From the NCBI GenBank assembly GCA_900314885.1, contig OMWY01000001.1:418886-482885 (forward strand): a stretch of 64,000 nucleotides of DNA. Direction: 5' to 3'. This stretch comes from an uncultured Eubacteriales bacterium (GTDB lineage Bacteria > Bacillota > Clostridia > Lachnospirales > Lachnospiraceae). Below the pieces are notes generated by a model. The model did not search any database and was not told where the DNA came from. It was given only the letters and a program-made list of their open reading frames with translations. Each line of letters begins with the position of its first letter. The stretch's first letter is position 1. Positions 43,322 through 53,550 of the stretch are shown here, piece by piece. The position numbers and the translations under genes were made by a program.

Positions 43322-45154
43322 ATGTCAGTCATTAAACGAGAAGATGTTCGTAACGTAGCTATCATTGCCCATGTCGATCACGGCAAGACTACCCTTGTAG
43401 ACTGCCTCCTTCGCCAGTCCGGTGTATTCCGCGCGAACCAGGAAGTTGAGGACCGTGTCATGGATAGTAACGCCATTGAGCGTGAGCGTGGTATTACAAT
43501 TCTTTCAAAGAATACCGCTATTAACTATAACGGCGTTAAGATTAATATCGTAGATACACCGGGACACGCTGATTTCGGTGGAGAGGTTGAGCGAGTACTT
43601 AAGATGGTCGACGGCGTTATCCTTGTTGTCGATGCCTTCGAGGGTCCTATGCCTCAGACAAGATTCGTTCTTTCTAAGGCTCTTTCACTTGACCTTCCTG
43701 TTGTCTGCTGTATCAATAAGGTAGACCGTCCGGGCGCGAGACCTGCGGAGGTTGTGGATGAGGTCCTTGAGCTCTTCATGGATCTTGACGCGAATGATGA
43801 GCAGCTCGACTGTCCGTTCGTTTACGCTTCGGCCCGTGAGGGTGTAGCGAGCAATGACCCTGACGTTCCGGGTACCGATATGAAGCCTCTCTTCGATGCT
43901 ATCATAAAGTATATCCCGGCTCCTGAGGGTGATCCTGACGCTCCTCTCCAGACCCTCATTTCAACCATAGATTACAATGAATACGTAGGTCGTATTGGTA
44001 TCGGTAAGGTCAGCAACGGAAGCATTCATGTAAATGAAGACGTTATTATAGTAAACCACCACGACAAGGAGAAGAATCTCCGTGTCAAGGTTACCAAGCT
44101 CTACGAGTTTGACGGCCTTAACAAGGTAGAAGTTGATTCAGCGACCGTAGGCTCTATAGTAGCTGTCTCTGGTATAACCGGAATTCATATCGGAGATACA
44201 CTCTGCGATATCGACCATCCTGAGGCTATTCCTTTCCAGAAGATTTCAGAGCCTACACTTGCGATGAACTTCGTCGTAAACGACAGCCCATTCGCAGGCA
44301 CCGAAGGCAAGTTTGTCACATCCCGTCACCTTCGCGACAGGCTCTATAAGGAGCTTAATACAGACGTTTCCCTCCGTGTGGAGGATACAGACAGCGCTGA
44401 GGCCTTCAAGGTTTCAGGTCGTGGCGAGCTCCATCTTTCAGTCCTTATCGAGACCATGCGCCGTGAGGGCTACGAGTTCGCTGTATCTAAGCCTGAGGTT
44501 CTTTATAAGGAGGACGATAAGGGCCATACGCTTGAGCCTATGGAAATAGCCCAGGTCGATGTTCCCGACGAGTTTTCGGGAGCTGTCATCAGCAAACTTT
44601 CAAGCCGTAAGGGTGAGCTCCGTAACATGACAAACGGCAAGGGCGGCATGACAAGACTTGAGTTCTCCATCCCTTCCCGCGGTCTTATAGGCTACAGAGG
44701 CGAGTTTCTTACCGATACCAAGGGACTTGGCGTATTAAATACAACATTTGACGGCTACGCTCCATATAAGGGTGATATCGCCTACAGATCTCAGGGCTCC
44801 ATCATAGCCTTCGAGACAGGTGTTGCCGTAACCTACGGACTTTTCAATGCTCAGGAGCGCGGTACCCTCTTCATCGGACCGGGCGAGAAGGTTTATTCCG
44901 GTATGGTAATCGGCCAGAGCGGTAAGAGTGAGGATGTGGAGGTAAATGTCTGCAAGACAAAGCACCTTACAAATACACGTACATCATCTAGCGATGACGC
45001 TCTTAAGCTTGTTCCGCCTAAGATTCTTTCACTTGAGCAGGCTATAGACTTTATCGAGACAGACGAGTACCTTGAGGTAACTCCGAAGTCCTTAAGAATC
45101 AGAAAGAAGATTCTTGATCCTCTTATGCGTAAGAGAGCCAACAGAAGGAACTGA
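43322..45154 (+). CDS. typA: Ribosome-associated GTPase TypA/BipA
   Basis: A 610-residue translational GTPase related to EF-G, involved in ribosome assembly and stress adaptation. G1 is [10 protein letters not shown], the switch region contains [13 protein letters not shown]3 [11 protein letters not shown] and G4 NKVDRPGA. The TypA-specific C-terminal domain follows, with [17 protein letters not shown]. The start at 43322 has GAGG at the proper distance; the ATG at 43310 has none. Its leader carries element A. Confidence 0.95.
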   Translation: MSVIKREDVRNVAIIAHVDHGKTTLVDCLLRQSGVFRANQEVEDRVMDSNAIERERGITILSKNTAINYNGVKINIVDTPGHADFGGEVERVLKMVDGVILVVDAFEGPMPQTRFVLSKALSLDLPVVCCINKVDRPGARPAEVVDEVLELFMDLDANDEQLDCPFVYASAREGVASNDPDVPGTDMKPLFDAIIKYIPAPEGDPDAPLQTLISTIDYNEYVGRIGIGKVSNGSIHVNEDVIIVNHHDKEKNLRVKVTKLYEFDGLNKVEVDSATVGSIVAVSGITGIHIGDTLCDIDHPEAIPFQKISEPTLAMNFVVNDSPFAGTEGKFVTSRHLRDRLYKELNTDVSLRVEDTDSAEAFKVSGRGELHLSVLIETMRREGYEFAVSKPEVLYKEDDKGHTLEPMEIAQVDVPDEFSGAVISKLSSRKGELRNMTNGKGGMTRLEFSIPSRGLIGYRGEFLTDTKGLGVLNTTFDGYAPYKGDIAYRSQGSIIAFETGVAVTYGLFNAQERGTLFIGPGEKVYSGMVIGQSGKSEDVEVNVCKTKHLTNTRTSSSDDALKLVPPKILSLEQAIDFIETDEYLEVTPKSLRIRKKILDPLMRKRANRRN

Positions 45155-45160
45155 TAGTTC

Positions 45161-45799
45161 ATGATAGACTCGATAATTCTTGACGTAGACGGTACATTGT
45201 GGGATTCTACCCCTATTGTCGCTAAGGCCTGGCAGGGAGCCGCAAGGGAATGCGGCTTTTGCGATGTAATAATTACGCCGGATACCCTTAAGGGCCTCTT
45301 TGGTAAAACAATGGAGAAGATAGCCGAGGCTATCCTTCCAAACGAAAGCAAGGAAGCGCAGGCCTCGTTTATGAAGGCCTGCACTGAGGCAGAGCAGGAG
45401 GCGCTTGATAACGATCCCTGTCGTATAGAGTATCCGGGCGTAATCGAGACTATCAAGGAACTGAGTAAGGAAGTTCCGGTAACGATAGTCAGCAACTGCC
45501 AGTCCGGTTATATAGAGTTATTTATTGAGAAATCGGGGCTTGGTGCCTATATCACCGACAAGGAGTGCTACGGCGATGCAGGCTTTGGTAAGGCCCATAA
45601 TGAAAAGTTAGTTATCGACCGCAACCATTTTAAATTCCCGGTCTACGTCGGAGATACCGAGGGAGACAGGGAGGCAAGCGAGGAAGCGGGTGTGAGATTT
45701 ATATATGCTTCATACGGTTTCGGCAGCCCGAAGTCGTTTTATAAGAGAATAGATAAGTTTAATGACATTATTACAATAGTAAAGGAAGAGAATTCTTGA
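45161..45799 (+). CDS. HAD-superfamily hydrolase, phosphoglycolate-phosphatase-like
   Basis: A 212-residue phosphatase of the HAD fold. The nucleophile motif is LDVDGTLWDSTP near residues 7-18, motif II TIVSNCQSGY, a lysine in FGKAHNEK, and motif IV VYVGDTEGDREASEEAG. The alpha-helical cap lies between the first two. The physiological substrate is unknown. It begins six bases after typA. Its stop codon overlaps the -35 box of the pheS promoter. Confidence 0.87.
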   Translation: MIDSIILDVDGTLWDSTPIVAKAWQGAARECGFCDVIITPDTLKGLFGKTMEKIAEAILPNESKEAQASFMKACTEAEQEALDNDPCRIEYPGVIETIKELSKEVPVTIVSNCQSGYIELFIEKSGLGAYITDKECYGDAGFGKAHNEKLVIDRNHFKFPVYVGDTEGDREASEEAGVRFIYASYGFGSPKSFYKRIDKFNDIITIVKEENS

Positions 45800-45824
45800 C
45801 AAACGTAGGATTAACAGTTAAAAT
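45796..45824 (+). promoter_or_regulatory. Promoter of pheST
   Basis: Perfect TTGACA (45796-45801), 17 bases, TAAAAT (45819-45824). Transcription would start near 45832, upstream of the hairpin at 45865-45894. Confidence 0.85.
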
Positions 45825-45864
45825 ATCCTTTGAGTTGTAAGTGTCAGAGAAGACGATAAAGAAC

Positions 45865-45894
45865 GTCCCTGCCCCTTTCGGCAGGGACTTTTTT
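45865..45894 (+). terminator. Terminator hairpin in the pheS leader (possible attenuator)
   Basis: GTCCCTGCC (45865-45873) pairs perfectly with GGCAGGGAC (45880-45888), then six T residues. It stands between the pheST promoter and the pheS start, and so would have to be bypassed for expression. An in-frame GTG reading frame from 45841 passes through it with four phenylalanine codons and continues into pheS. It might equally end read-through from the HAD gene. Confidence 0.8.
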
Positions 45895-45933
45895 ATACGG
45901 ATTACAAATATATTTATAAGGGAGAGTACACAC

Positions 45934-46953
45934 ATGAGTGAGGACCTTAATTCAGTCATTGATGACGCGATGAAGGAGATCGAAGAGGCCGGGGACGCGG
46001 AGAAGCTTGACCAGGCCAGAGTAAATTTCCTTGGTAAGAAGGGCAGACTTACCGGTATTTTAAAGGGCATGAAGGATATCGCCCCTGAAGAAAGACCTAA
46101 GGTAGGTGAACGTGTTAACGCCGCCAGAGCGAAGATAGAAGAATCCTTAGCTAAGAAGAAGCAGGAATTTGATGAGAAGATGCTTGCCGGCAAGCTCGCG
46201 GCTGAGAAGATAGACGTTACGCTTCCCGCAAGGAAGAGCGAGCAGGGCCATTTACACCCGAACACCGTTGCCCTTAATGAGGTAAAGAAGTTCTTCGTAG
46301 GCATGGGCTATCAGGTTGTAGATGGACCTGAAATAGAGTACGATTACTATAATTTCGAGGCACTAAATATCCCGGCTAACCACCCGGCAAAGGACGAGCA
46401 GGACACATTTTATATAAATGACAAGCTCCTCCTCCGTACCCAGACGAGCTCTGTTCAGGCGCACGTTATGGAGGACCGGAAGCCTCCTATCAAGATTATT
46501 GCTCCGGGCAGGGTTTTCAGAGCCGATGAGGTTGACGCTACCCATTCGCCTTCATTCCACCAGATTGAGGGACTTGTAATCGATAAGAATGTCACCTTCG
46601 CTGACCTTAAGGGTACCCTCGCGGAGTTCGCTAAGAGGATGTTCGGTGAGGACACGAGAGTAAAGTTCAGGCCGCATCATTTTCCATTCACTGAGCCTTC
46701 GGCCGAGATGGATATAAGCTGCTTCAAGTGCGGTGGCAAGGGCTGCCGTTTCTGTAAGGGTGAAGGCTGGATTGAAATCCTTGGCTGCGGCATGGTTCAT
46801 CCGCATGTTCTTGAGATGCGCGGCATAGACCCGAATGAGTACCAGGGCTTCGCCTTCGGTATAGGCCTTGAAAGAATAGCGCTTCTTAAGTATGAGGTAG
46901 ATGACATGAGGCTGCTCTATGAAAATGATATCAGGTTCTTAAAGCAGTTCTGA
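45934..46953 (+). CDS. pheS: Phenylalanyl-tRNA synthetase alpha subunit
   Basis: A 339-residue class II synthetase catalytic subunit. The N-terminal coiled coil (about 1-90) binds tRNA. Motif 2 includes the HATHSPSFHQIEGL-like stretch, and a zinc-ribbon-like insertion CFKCGGKGCRFCKGEG precedes GCGMVHPHVLEM. Motif 3 is GFAFGIGLERIALLKY. The start at 45934 follows AAGGGAG; a 31-codon extension in the same frame passes through the leader hairpin and is not part of the family. It charges tRNA-Phe together with PheT. Confidence 0.95.
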   Translation: MSEDLNSVIDDAMKEIEEAGDAEKLDQARVNFLGKKGRLTGILKGMKDIAPEERPKVGERVNAARAKIEESLAKKKQEFDEKMLAGKLAAEKIDVTLPARKSEQGHLHPNTVALNEVKKFFVGMGYQVVDGPEIEYDYYNFEALNIPANHPAKDEQDTFYINDKLLLRTQTSSVQAHVMEDRKPPIKIIAPGRVFRADEVDATHSPSFHQIEGLVIDKNVTFADLKGTLAEFAKRMFGEDTRVKFRPHHFPFTEPSAEMDISCFKCGGKGCRFCKGEGWIEILGCGMVHPHVLEMRGIDPNEYQGFAFGIGLERIALLKYEVDDMRLLYENDIRFLKQF

Positions 46954-46994
46954 TAGCGGATGGACAAATATTTTTAACTTAGGAGAGAAATATA

Positions 46995-49433
46995 ATGAAT
47001 ACACCACTTTCGTGGATAAAGGCCCTTGTTCCGGGACTTGATGTTAACAGTAAGGAATACGCTGACGCTATGACCCTCTCAGGTACCAAGGTTGAGACCG
47101 TAACCGATTTCGACCGTGACCTCGATAAGATTATTGTCGGCCGTGTAAATAAAATAGATAAGCACCCTGACGCTGACCACCTTGTAATATGCCAGGTTCA
47201 GGTTGATGAAGACGGGAATGAAATCCAGATTGTTACCGGCGCTCCGAATGTATTTGAAGGCGCTGTGGTTCCTGTTGTTCTTGATGGCGGCAGAGTAGCG
47301 GGCGGTCACGATGGCACGAGGACTGAAGGCGGCATTAAGATAAAGAAGGGCAAGCTTCGCGGAGTAGAATCAAACGGTATGATGTGCTCTATAGAGGAGC
47401 TTGGCAGCAGCAGGGAATTTTACCCTGAAGCCCCTGAGAACGGGCTCTACATTTTCAATAACAACCCGGGCTATGAGAATCTAAAGATTGGTTCCGATGC
47501 GATTGAAGCTCTTGGACTTCACGATTCCATAATAGAGTACGAGGTTACCAGCAACAGGGTTGACTGCTTCGGAGTTATCGGAATAGCCCGTGAGGCGGCC
47601 GCCACATTTAACAGGAAGCTTGTAATCCCTGAGATAAAGAAGACAGGCAACAGCGAGAAGGCGAGCGATTATATTTCAGTTGAGGTGAAGGCAAATGACC
47701 TCTGCAGCCGCTATATCGCGAGAGTCGTAAAGAATATAAAAATCGGACCAAGTCCTGTATGGATGCAGAGAAGACTTGGCGCCATGGGAATCCGCCCTAT
47801 AAATAATATCGTTGATATCACGAATTACGTCATGGAAGAGTTCGGCCAGCCTATGCACGCTTACGACCTCGACAAGCTCGAGGGCAGGAAAATTATCGTT
47901 GACAGGGCATCTAAGGGCGAGAAGTTCATGACCCTTGATGGCGCCCTGCACGAGCTTGATGACTCAATCCTTATGATAAATGACGCGGTAAAGCCTGTCG
48001 GAATCGCCGGCATCATGGGCGGTGAGAATTCTAAGATTGAAAATAACGTAAAGACCATGCTCTTCGAGGCAGCCTGCTTTGACGGCACCAATATCAGACT
48101 TTCAGGCAAGAAGCTCGGTATGCGTACAGAGGCGGCAGGAAAATTCGAGAAGGGTCTTGACCCTAATACTACAGCTGTGGCAATGGACAGGGCCTGCCAG
48201 CTTATAGAGGAGCTTGGCGCAGGCGAGGTAGTAGGTGGCGCTGTCGACATATATCCTGTAGTTAAGGAACCGGAAGAGGTTGCCTGGGACCTTGATGCGT
48301 GCAATAAGCTCCTTGGAACCTCTATAACCATGGAAGAGGCAGAGGATTATCTAGGCCGTCTTGACCTTCCTCTTTCAGCTGACAAGAAGAAGCTAATCGT
48401 GCCTACCTGGAGACAGGATATCCACAGAAACTGTGATGTCGCTGAGGAGCTTGTCCGTTTCGCGGGCTATGACAAGATTCCTGCTACACTTCCGTCTATA
48501 GGCTCAGGCGCGGGCGGTCAGGAAGCTCATATGGACGTGGCTGACGCTGCTAGAACCATCGCTGTCTCTTACGGCTTCTCTGAGGAGCAGACCTACAGCT
48601 TCGAGAGCCCTAAGGTATTTGACAAGCTTCGTCTTGATGAAAATGATCCTGCGAGGACCTGCATTAAGATAATGAATCCGCTCGGCGAAGACTTCTCCAT
48701 CATGAGAACGAGCATTTTAAATGGCCTTCTTACGAGTCTCGCCACGAACTTTAAGAGAAAGAATAAGGGAGTAAAGCTCTTCGAGGTGTCAAATATTTAC
48801 ATTCCAAAGGTTCTTCCACTTACGGAATATCCTGACGAGAGACCTCAGTTCACCCTTGGCATGTACGAGAGTGGCGATTTCTTCGATATGAAGGGAATTA
48901 TCGAGAGCTTCTTCGCTAAGCTTGGTATGAAGGAGAAGCCATCATATGACGGCGAGGCCAAGAGAAATTTCTTACACCCGGGCCGCCAGGCTGAGATTAT
49001 TTATAAGGGAAATGTAGTAGGATACTTAGGTGAGGTACACCCTCTTGTCACTGACGCTTATGGCATTTCAACGAGAGTAATTGTCGGAAATATTGACCTT
49101 AAGGCTGTCTACGAATTTGTGGACTTCTCTGTAAAATACACCGGTATAGCTAATTTCCCGGCAGTTTCCCGTGATATTTCACTTATCATGGATAAGACTC
49201 TCAGCGCCGCTGATATTGAGGCTGTCATAGTCAAGAAGGGCGGCAAGGACCTTGAAAATGTTGAGCTCTTCGATGTATATGAGGGTGAGAGAATAGAGAA
49301 GGACAAGAAGTCCATGGCCTATTCGCTCACATTCAGGAATAAGGAGAAGACCCTTTCTGACGCTGAGGTAAACAGCGATATGGATAAAATAATAAAGGGC
49401 CTTTCAGACATCGGCGCAAGCCTTAGAAGTTAA
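46995..49433 (+). CDS. pheT: Phenylalanyl-tRNA synthetase beta subunit
   Basis: An 812-residue partner of PheS. In order it has an N-terminal tRNA-binding (EMAP-like) domain (about 40-155, VGRVNKIDKHPDADHLVICQV), the B3/B4 editing domain (about 210-380), B5 (about 400-475), a catalytic-like core, and a C-terminal FDX-ACB anticodon-binding domain (about 715-812, FPAVSRDISLIMD). Full length. TTAGGAGAG precedes the ATG and it is cotranscribed with pheS. Confidence 0.95.
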   Translation: MNTPLSWIKALVPGLDVNSKEYADAMTLSGTKVETVTDFDRDLDKIIVGRVNKIDKHPDADHLVICQVQVDEDGNEIQIVTGAPNVFEGAVVPVVLDGGRVAGGHDGTRTEGGIKIKKGKLRGVESNGMMCSIEELGSSREFYPEAPENGLYIFNNNPGYENLKIGSDAIEALGLHDSIIEYEVTSNRVDCFGVIGIAREAAATFNRKLVIPEIKKTGNSEKASDYISVEVKANDLCSRYIARVVKNIKIGPSPVWMQRRLGAMGIRPINNIVDITNYVMEEFGQPMHAYDLDKLEGRKIIVDRASKGEKFMTLDGALHELDDSILMINDAVKPVGIAGIMGGENSKIENNVKTMLFEAACFDGTNIRLSGKKLGMRTEAAGKFEKGLDPNTTAVAMDRACQLIEELGAGEVVGGAVDIYPVVKEPEEVAWDLDACNKLLGTSITMEEAEDYLGRLDLPLSADKKKLIVPTWRQDIHRNCDVAEELVRFAGYDKIPATLPSIGSGAGGQEAHMDVADAARTIAVSYGFSEEQTYSFESPKVFDKLRLDENDPARTCIKIMNPLGEDFSIMRTSILNGLLTSLATNFKRKNKGVKLFEVSNIYIPKVLPLTEYPDERPQFTLGMYESGDFFDMKGIIESFFAKLGMKEKPSYDGEAKRNFLHPGRQAEIIYKGNVVGYLGEVHPLVTDAYGISTRVIVGNIDLKAVYEFVDFSVKYTGIANFPAVSRDISLIMDKTLSAADIEAVIVKKGGKDLENVELFDVYEGERIEKDKKSMAYSLTFRNKEKTLSDAEVNSDMDKIIKGLSDIGASLRS

Positions 49434-49441
49434 TCTGTCTC

Positions 49442-49885
49442 ATGAAAAAAAGACATAAAATATTTGTCGTATTTCTGTTCGTAATTTATATTGTCGCTCT
49501 TGTATATGTACTTTTTCTCGCTGAATCGTTCGGAAGAACGTGGAGCGAGAGAGAGTACAGTTATAATTTCACACCATTTGAAACCATAAGGCTTTTCTGG
49601 CGGAGCAGGCATATCCTTCCATTTAAAGATGTATTTTTAAATCTTGCCGGAAATGTTATCGCCTTCATGCCCTTCGGATTATTTTTCCCAATGCTGATGA
49701 AGGGAAAGAAAAAGAATTTCTTTTTTGTTTTGCTGTGCGGCTTCCTTCTGACCTGCTCGGTTGAAGTAATTCAGTTAATAACGAGAACGGGATGCTGCGA
49801 TGTGGATGATGTGATATTAAATACAGCCGGAGTTATTATCGGGTATATAATATACGCGGTAATTAAGGTAAGGCGACACACTTAA
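49442..49885 (+). CDS. VanZ-like membrane protein
   Basis: A 147-residue protein with about four hydrophobic segments. The family landmarks NLAGNVIAFMPFGLFFP and the SVEVIQLITRTGCCDVDDVILNTAGVIIGY block are present. VanZ of Enterococcus gives low-level teicoplanin resistance, but most homologues, including this isolated one, have no proven role. It begins eight bases after pheT, with a weak site (CTGTCTC) before the ATG. Confidence 0.87.
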   Translation: MKKRHKIFVVFLFVIYIVALVYVLFLAESFGRTWSEREYSYNFTPFETIRLFWRSRHILPFKDVFLNLAGNVIAFMPFGLFFPMLMKGKKKNFFFVLLCGFLLTCSVEVIQLITRTGCCDVDDVILNTAGVIIGYIIYAVIKVRRHT

Positions 49886-49900
49886 TATGAGGGGAAAAGC

Positions 49901-50452
49901 ATGAATTTAGAAAATCGCGCTAAGATAACCGACGCTCATGAAGAGAGCTTTGACCGTTTTCACGTTGTAGTGGAAAATGTGGAGCTTGATGGGGAGACCC
50001 ATCCATTTTCATATATCAAGCTGCAGGAGGGAGTCTGCATACTGCCGTTTTTGGGAGATAAGATTCTTATCGCCTGCGAATACAGATATCCGATAAATTC
50101 CTGGCAGTGGGAGCTTCCCGGAGGCGGCATAGAAAAATTCGACACGGATTTATTCGCCGCGGCCAAGCGTGAGCTCCATGAGGAGACGGGATATATGTGC
50201 GACCGCTTCGAAAATTTAGGCTATTTCTATCCTTCATTTGGCTCAACTGATGAGAAAATAAACCTTATCGCGGCATTTATTGACGATGGCACGGAACGTA
50301 AGCCTGACTTTGATATTACGGAGCAGATAGAGCACAAATTAATTACAAAAGACGAATTTCGTAAAATGGTTGGAAGCGAAGAATTCTGTCACGCGGCCGG
50401 CATAGCCGCGTGGCTTAGATATTGCGCAAAACACGGAGAGAAGGCTCTATGA
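49901..50452 (+). CDS. NUDIX hydrolase
   Basis: A 183-residue protein with a NUDIX box from GGGIEK to REL.EETGY. The first Glu of the G-x5-E pattern appears as Thr, but the REuxEExGu core is exact. The arrangement is like ADP-ribose pyrophosphatases, with a beta-strand-rich start and the SFGSTDEKINLIAAF strand after the box. Substrate is not certain. The metalloprotease gene overlaps its stop by four bases. Confidence 0.87.
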   Translation: MNLENRAKITDAHEESFDRFHVVVENVELDGETHPFSYIKLQEGVCILPFLGDKILIACEYRYPINSWQWELPGGGIEKFDTDLFAAAKRELHEETGYMCDRFENLGYFYPSFGSTDEKINLIAAFIDDGTERKPDFDITEQIEHKLITKDEFRKMVGSEEFCHAAGIAAWLRYCAKHGEKAL

Positions 50453-51777
50453 ACGAGCATACGGTTAACAGACACAGATTTATCTGGATGCTTGTAATCT
50501 GTATCGCAGTTGCAGCCCTGATTTTTGAGATTTCAGCCGAAAATGAATTCGCCCCCTCGATTACGAGTGATTTTCAGACGGGAATATGTCCGTCAAAGGG
50601 CAATATAAATATGCCGATATTTGTGGTCGATTTTCCTGATACGAAATTTGACACCGATACTGTTACGGCATCGGCCTTACAGAATCGCATCTTTTCAGAA
50701 GATGAGGATGATTCCTTTGCTTCATTTATGAAGAGGGCAAGCTACGGGAGACTTACGGTTTCGGGCGATGTATATTACTATACAGCGAAGAAAAATATCG
50801 GGGACTACGAGGGCGAGGATATTGGCTTTGAAGATCTCGCGATGGAGGTCCTAAGTGCCTTTGACGATGAGGTTGATTTTTCAAAATATGACAGCGACAA
50901 GGACGGCTATATCGATACATTTACACTTAACGTAGCCGGGAACACCGATTATTTTTACGGCTGTCAGGCAATCTGGTGGATAAATCCCGATTTTACAGTG
51001 GATGGCAAGAAGCCTGCCCTCTATATTATTAATGACGCCGGCCCTTATAAATGGAACCTTGATTACTATATGCAGGAAATGGCCCACGAATTCGGTCACT
51101 GCATGGGACTTCCTGATTTATACAGGTATGAGCAGAAGGACGAAAATGGAAACTCTACCGAAAAAGAAGGGTTCGACTATAATGCCATGACCGGGGACGC
51201 AGGCACTGAAGTCATGGACGATATGGAAGGTGATTATTCAGCCTTCAGCAAATTAGCTCTCGGATGGTACAAAAAGAATGATGTTCATGTCGTAAATACA
51301 AGCGATTCCGCCATTCAGACATTTACTATTAATTCAAATGAAACCGATGGCGGCTGTGTGATAATTCCGCGAGATCCTGATAAGGAGTTCGAGGATATCA
51401 TTAAGGGCGAATATTTCGCTATAGAATACGATACAAAAGAGGGCAATATGGCCCATACTGCCGGAATTCCCGCTGAAGGCGGGATCAGAGTCCTCCACGC
51501 TGAAAGCGAGGTCTATAAGGATGAGTATGGCGGCAAATCATTCAAGTACAACGGCTACAGTAAATACTATGACACGAGCCACGAGGGCATAGAAATCCTT
51601 CACCTTGTGAATAACGGAAATGGTTATTATAAGGCGGGAGATGAGATAGGTGCTGATACAGCCGGCTTTAAGTGGTACGATGCCGACGGGAAGGAGACGG
51701 TCGACACGGGGTTGACCATAAAAATCGAAAGCACTGATGGTGAGACGGCGACTGTATCGGTCAGCAGGGATAAATGA
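50449..51777 (+). CDS. Secreted or anchored M6-family metalloprotease
   Basis: A 443-residue protein with a basic N-terminus and one hydrophobic segment (about 11-29), either a signal peptide or an anchor. The catalytic zinc motif is AHEFGHCMGLPDLY near residue 212, of the immune-inhibitor-A-like M6 type, and the DSDKDGYIDTFTLNV stretch looks like a calcium-binding loop. The C-terminal part is a beta-rich domain. It starts at the ATG overlapping the NUDIX stop. It probably digests extracellular protein; the target is unknown. Confidence 0.85.
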   Translation: MNEHTVNRHRFIWMLVICIAVAALIFEISAENEFAPSITSDFQTGICPSKGNINMPIFVVDFPDTKFDTDTVTASALQNRIFSEDEDDSFASFMKRASYGRLTVSGDVYYYTAKKNIGDYEGEDIGFEDLAMEVLSAFDDEVDFSKYDSDKDGYIDTFTLNVAGNTDYFYGCQAIWWINPDFTVDGKKPALYIINDAGPYKWNLDYYMQEMAHEFGHCMGLPDLYRYEQKDENGNSTEKEGFDYNAMTGDAGTEVMDDMEGDYSAFSKLALGWYKKNDVHVVNTSDSAIQTFTINSNETDGGCVIIPRDPDKEFEDIIKGEYFAIEYDTKEGNMAHTAGIPAEGGIRVLHAESEVYKDEYGGKSFKYNGYSKYYDTSHEGIEILHLVNNGNGYYKAGDEIGADTAGFKWYDADGKETVDTGLTIKIESTDGETATVSVSRDK

Positions 51778-51821
51778 AATTCATATCAGCTATGAATAAT
51801 TTAATCACGGCGAAGTATTTC

Positions 51822-51850
51822 TTGAAGAGTGGCTTCCGTGGTGTTATACT
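51822..51850 (+). promoter_or_regulatory. Promoter of the flavin reductase-like gene
   Basis: TTGAAG (51822-51827), 17 bases, TATACT (51845-51850). Confidence 0.7.
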
Positions 51851-51881
51851 TAAAAACTAAGTGCAAGGAAGGAGAAAGATT

Positions 51882-52412
51882 ATGGCAACACACGTATTTC
51901 AACCTTTTGACGCAGACGTATTACAGGTAAATCCATTTGCCTTAAGCAAGGTTCCGGCTATCCTTGTATCCGGCCATAAGGGCGGCAAGGTAAACGCCAT
52001 GACCATAGGCTGGGGCGGCACAGGATATATCTGGGAGAAGAACGTAGGATTTCTTTTCGTGAGAGGTTCACGCTATACGAAGGAGCTCCTTGACGCTTAC
52101 GATACATTTTCGGTTGTATTCTTTGCTGAAAATAAGACAAACAGCATGTGGTTCAAGTATTTCGGAACCGCCTCGGGCAGAAATGAGGATAAGCTTAAGG
52201 CAGCCCACATGGAGGTCGATTTCGAGGGTGACACCCCTTATATAGACGAGGGCAGGACCATTGCCATAATGAAGAAGCTCTCCGTGACCGAAATTAAAAA
52301 AGAAGATTTTATAGACAAATCTCTTATAGATAAATATTACACCGGCGGTGAAAATGAAAATAATTTCCACTATATGTACGTCGGTGAAATTACAAAATTA
52401 ATGACAAGATAA
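51882..52412 (+). CDS. Flavoredoxin-type flavin reductase family protein
   Basis: A 176-residue protein of the FMN-binding split-barrel family (flavin reductase-like). Landmarks are VSGHKGGKVNAMTIGWGGTG near residues 32-51 and the VRGSRYTKELLDAYDTFSVVFF strand. The family handles reduced flavin or electron transfer in anaerobes. The start at 51882 follows AAGGAGAAAG; the longer frame from 51861 would include that site. Confidence 0.82.
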   Translation: MATHVFQPFDADVLQVNPFALSKVPAILVSGHKGGKVNAMTIGWGGTGYIWEKNVGFLFVRGSRYTKELLDAYDTFSVVFFAENKTNSMWFKYFGTASGRNEDKLKAAHMEVDFEGDTPYIDEGRTIAIMKKLSVTEIKKEDFIDKSLIDKYYTGGENENNFHYMYVGEITKLMTR

Positions 52413-52430
52413 AGGAATGTTTTTTTAGAA

Positions 52431-53519
52431 ATGGGAAAAATAATACTTACCGGCGACAGACCTACAGGAAGACTTCACCTGGGACATTATGTGGGCTCAC
52501 TTAAGCGCCGCGTGGAACTGCAGAATTCAGGCGAATTTGAGAAAATATTTATTATGATTGCGGATGCCCAGGCCCTTACCGACAACTGGGATAATCCTGA
52601 CAAGGTTCGTGAGAATATTATCGAGGTAGCTCTTGATTACCTTTCGGTCGGAATAGACCCTGAGAAGACCACTATCCTTATCCAGAGCCAGATTCCGGAG
52701 CTTACGGAGTTAACATTTTATTACGCCGACCTTGTTACGGTCGCGAGACTTCAGAGAAATCCTACCGTTAAGACCGAGATAGGCATGAGAGGCTTCGGTA
52801 CGTCTATTCCCGTCGGCTTTTTCACCTATCCTATAAGCCAGGCTGCGGACATAACCGCATTTAAGGCTACAACGGTTCCTGCCGGTGAGGACCAGGAGCC
52901 TATGATAGAGCAGACAAGGGAAATAGTCAGGAAATTTAATTCAACCTACGCCCCGGTACTTGTAGAGCCTGAGATCAGTATTCCTGAAAATACAGTCTGC
53001 AGAAGGCTTCCGGGTACAGATGGCAAGGAGAAGATGAGTAAATCTCTTGGGAACGCCATTTACCTTAGCGATACTCCGGCTGAGGTCAAGACCAAGGTCA
53101 TGAGCATGTACACCGATCCTGACCACATTAAGGTAACCGATCCGGGTAAGATAGAAGGCAACGCGGTATTTACCTATCTTGACGCCTTTGTAAAGCCTGA
53201 CAGCTTCGAGAAATATTTACCCGATTATAAGAATCTCGATGAGCTTAAGGACCACTATAAGCGTGGCGGCTTAGGAGATGTGAAGGTAAAGAAATTCCTT
53301 ATAAATATCTTAGAGGAAGAGCTCGTCCCGATAAGGGCAAAGAGGGATGAGTACGAAAAGGACATTCCTCGTGTCTACGACATATTAAAGAAGGGTACGG
53401 AAGAGGCCGAGAAGGTTGCGGCCGCGACTCTTCATGAGGTTAAGGACGCGATGAGGATAAATTACTTCGATGACGTAGAGCTTATTAAGAGGCAGTCGGA
53501 GAAGTTCGCGAACAAGTGA
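52431..53519 (+). CDS. trpS: Tryptophanyl-tRNA synthetase
   Basis: A 362-residue class I synthetase that charges tRNA-Trp. The HIGH-type motif is [11 protein letters not shown] near residues 12-22, and the second motif is [11 protein letters not shown] near 195-205. It belongs to the longer bacterial subgroup. It lies 18 bases after the flavin reductase gene, and no T-box or terminator is present before it. GGAATG is a weak ribosome binding site. Confidence 0.95.
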   Translation: MGKIILTGDRPTGRLHLGHYVGSLKRRVELQNSGEFEKIFIMIADAQALTDNWDNPDKVRENIIEVALDYLSVGIDPEKTTILIQSQIPELTELTFYYADLVTVARLQRNPTVKTEIGMRGFGTSIPVGFFTYPISQAADITAFKATTVPAGEDQEPMIEQTREIVRKFNSTYAPVLVEPEISIPENTVCRRLPGTDGKEKMSKSLGNAIYLSDTPAEVKTKVMSMYTDPDHIKVTDPGKIEGNAVFTYLDAFVKPDSFEKYLPDYKNLDELKDHYKRGGLGDVKVKKFLINILEEELVPIRAKRDEYEKDIPRVYDILKKGTEEAEKVAAATLHEVKDAMRINYFDDVELIKRQSEKFANK

Positions 53520-53550
53520 ACAAACATCCTAAAACAGGGGGAACAAAAGT

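Noticed and set aside
44893..45495. 200-codon open frame on the minus strand
   Set aside because: Antisense to the typA end and HAD gene; no start signal or family likeness.
45841..45933. 31-codon N-terminal extension of PheS from a GTG
   Set aside because: It reads through a terminator hairpin, PheS family members start at the coiled coil, and a proper ribosome binding site precedes the ATG at 45934. Kept only as a possible leader frame.
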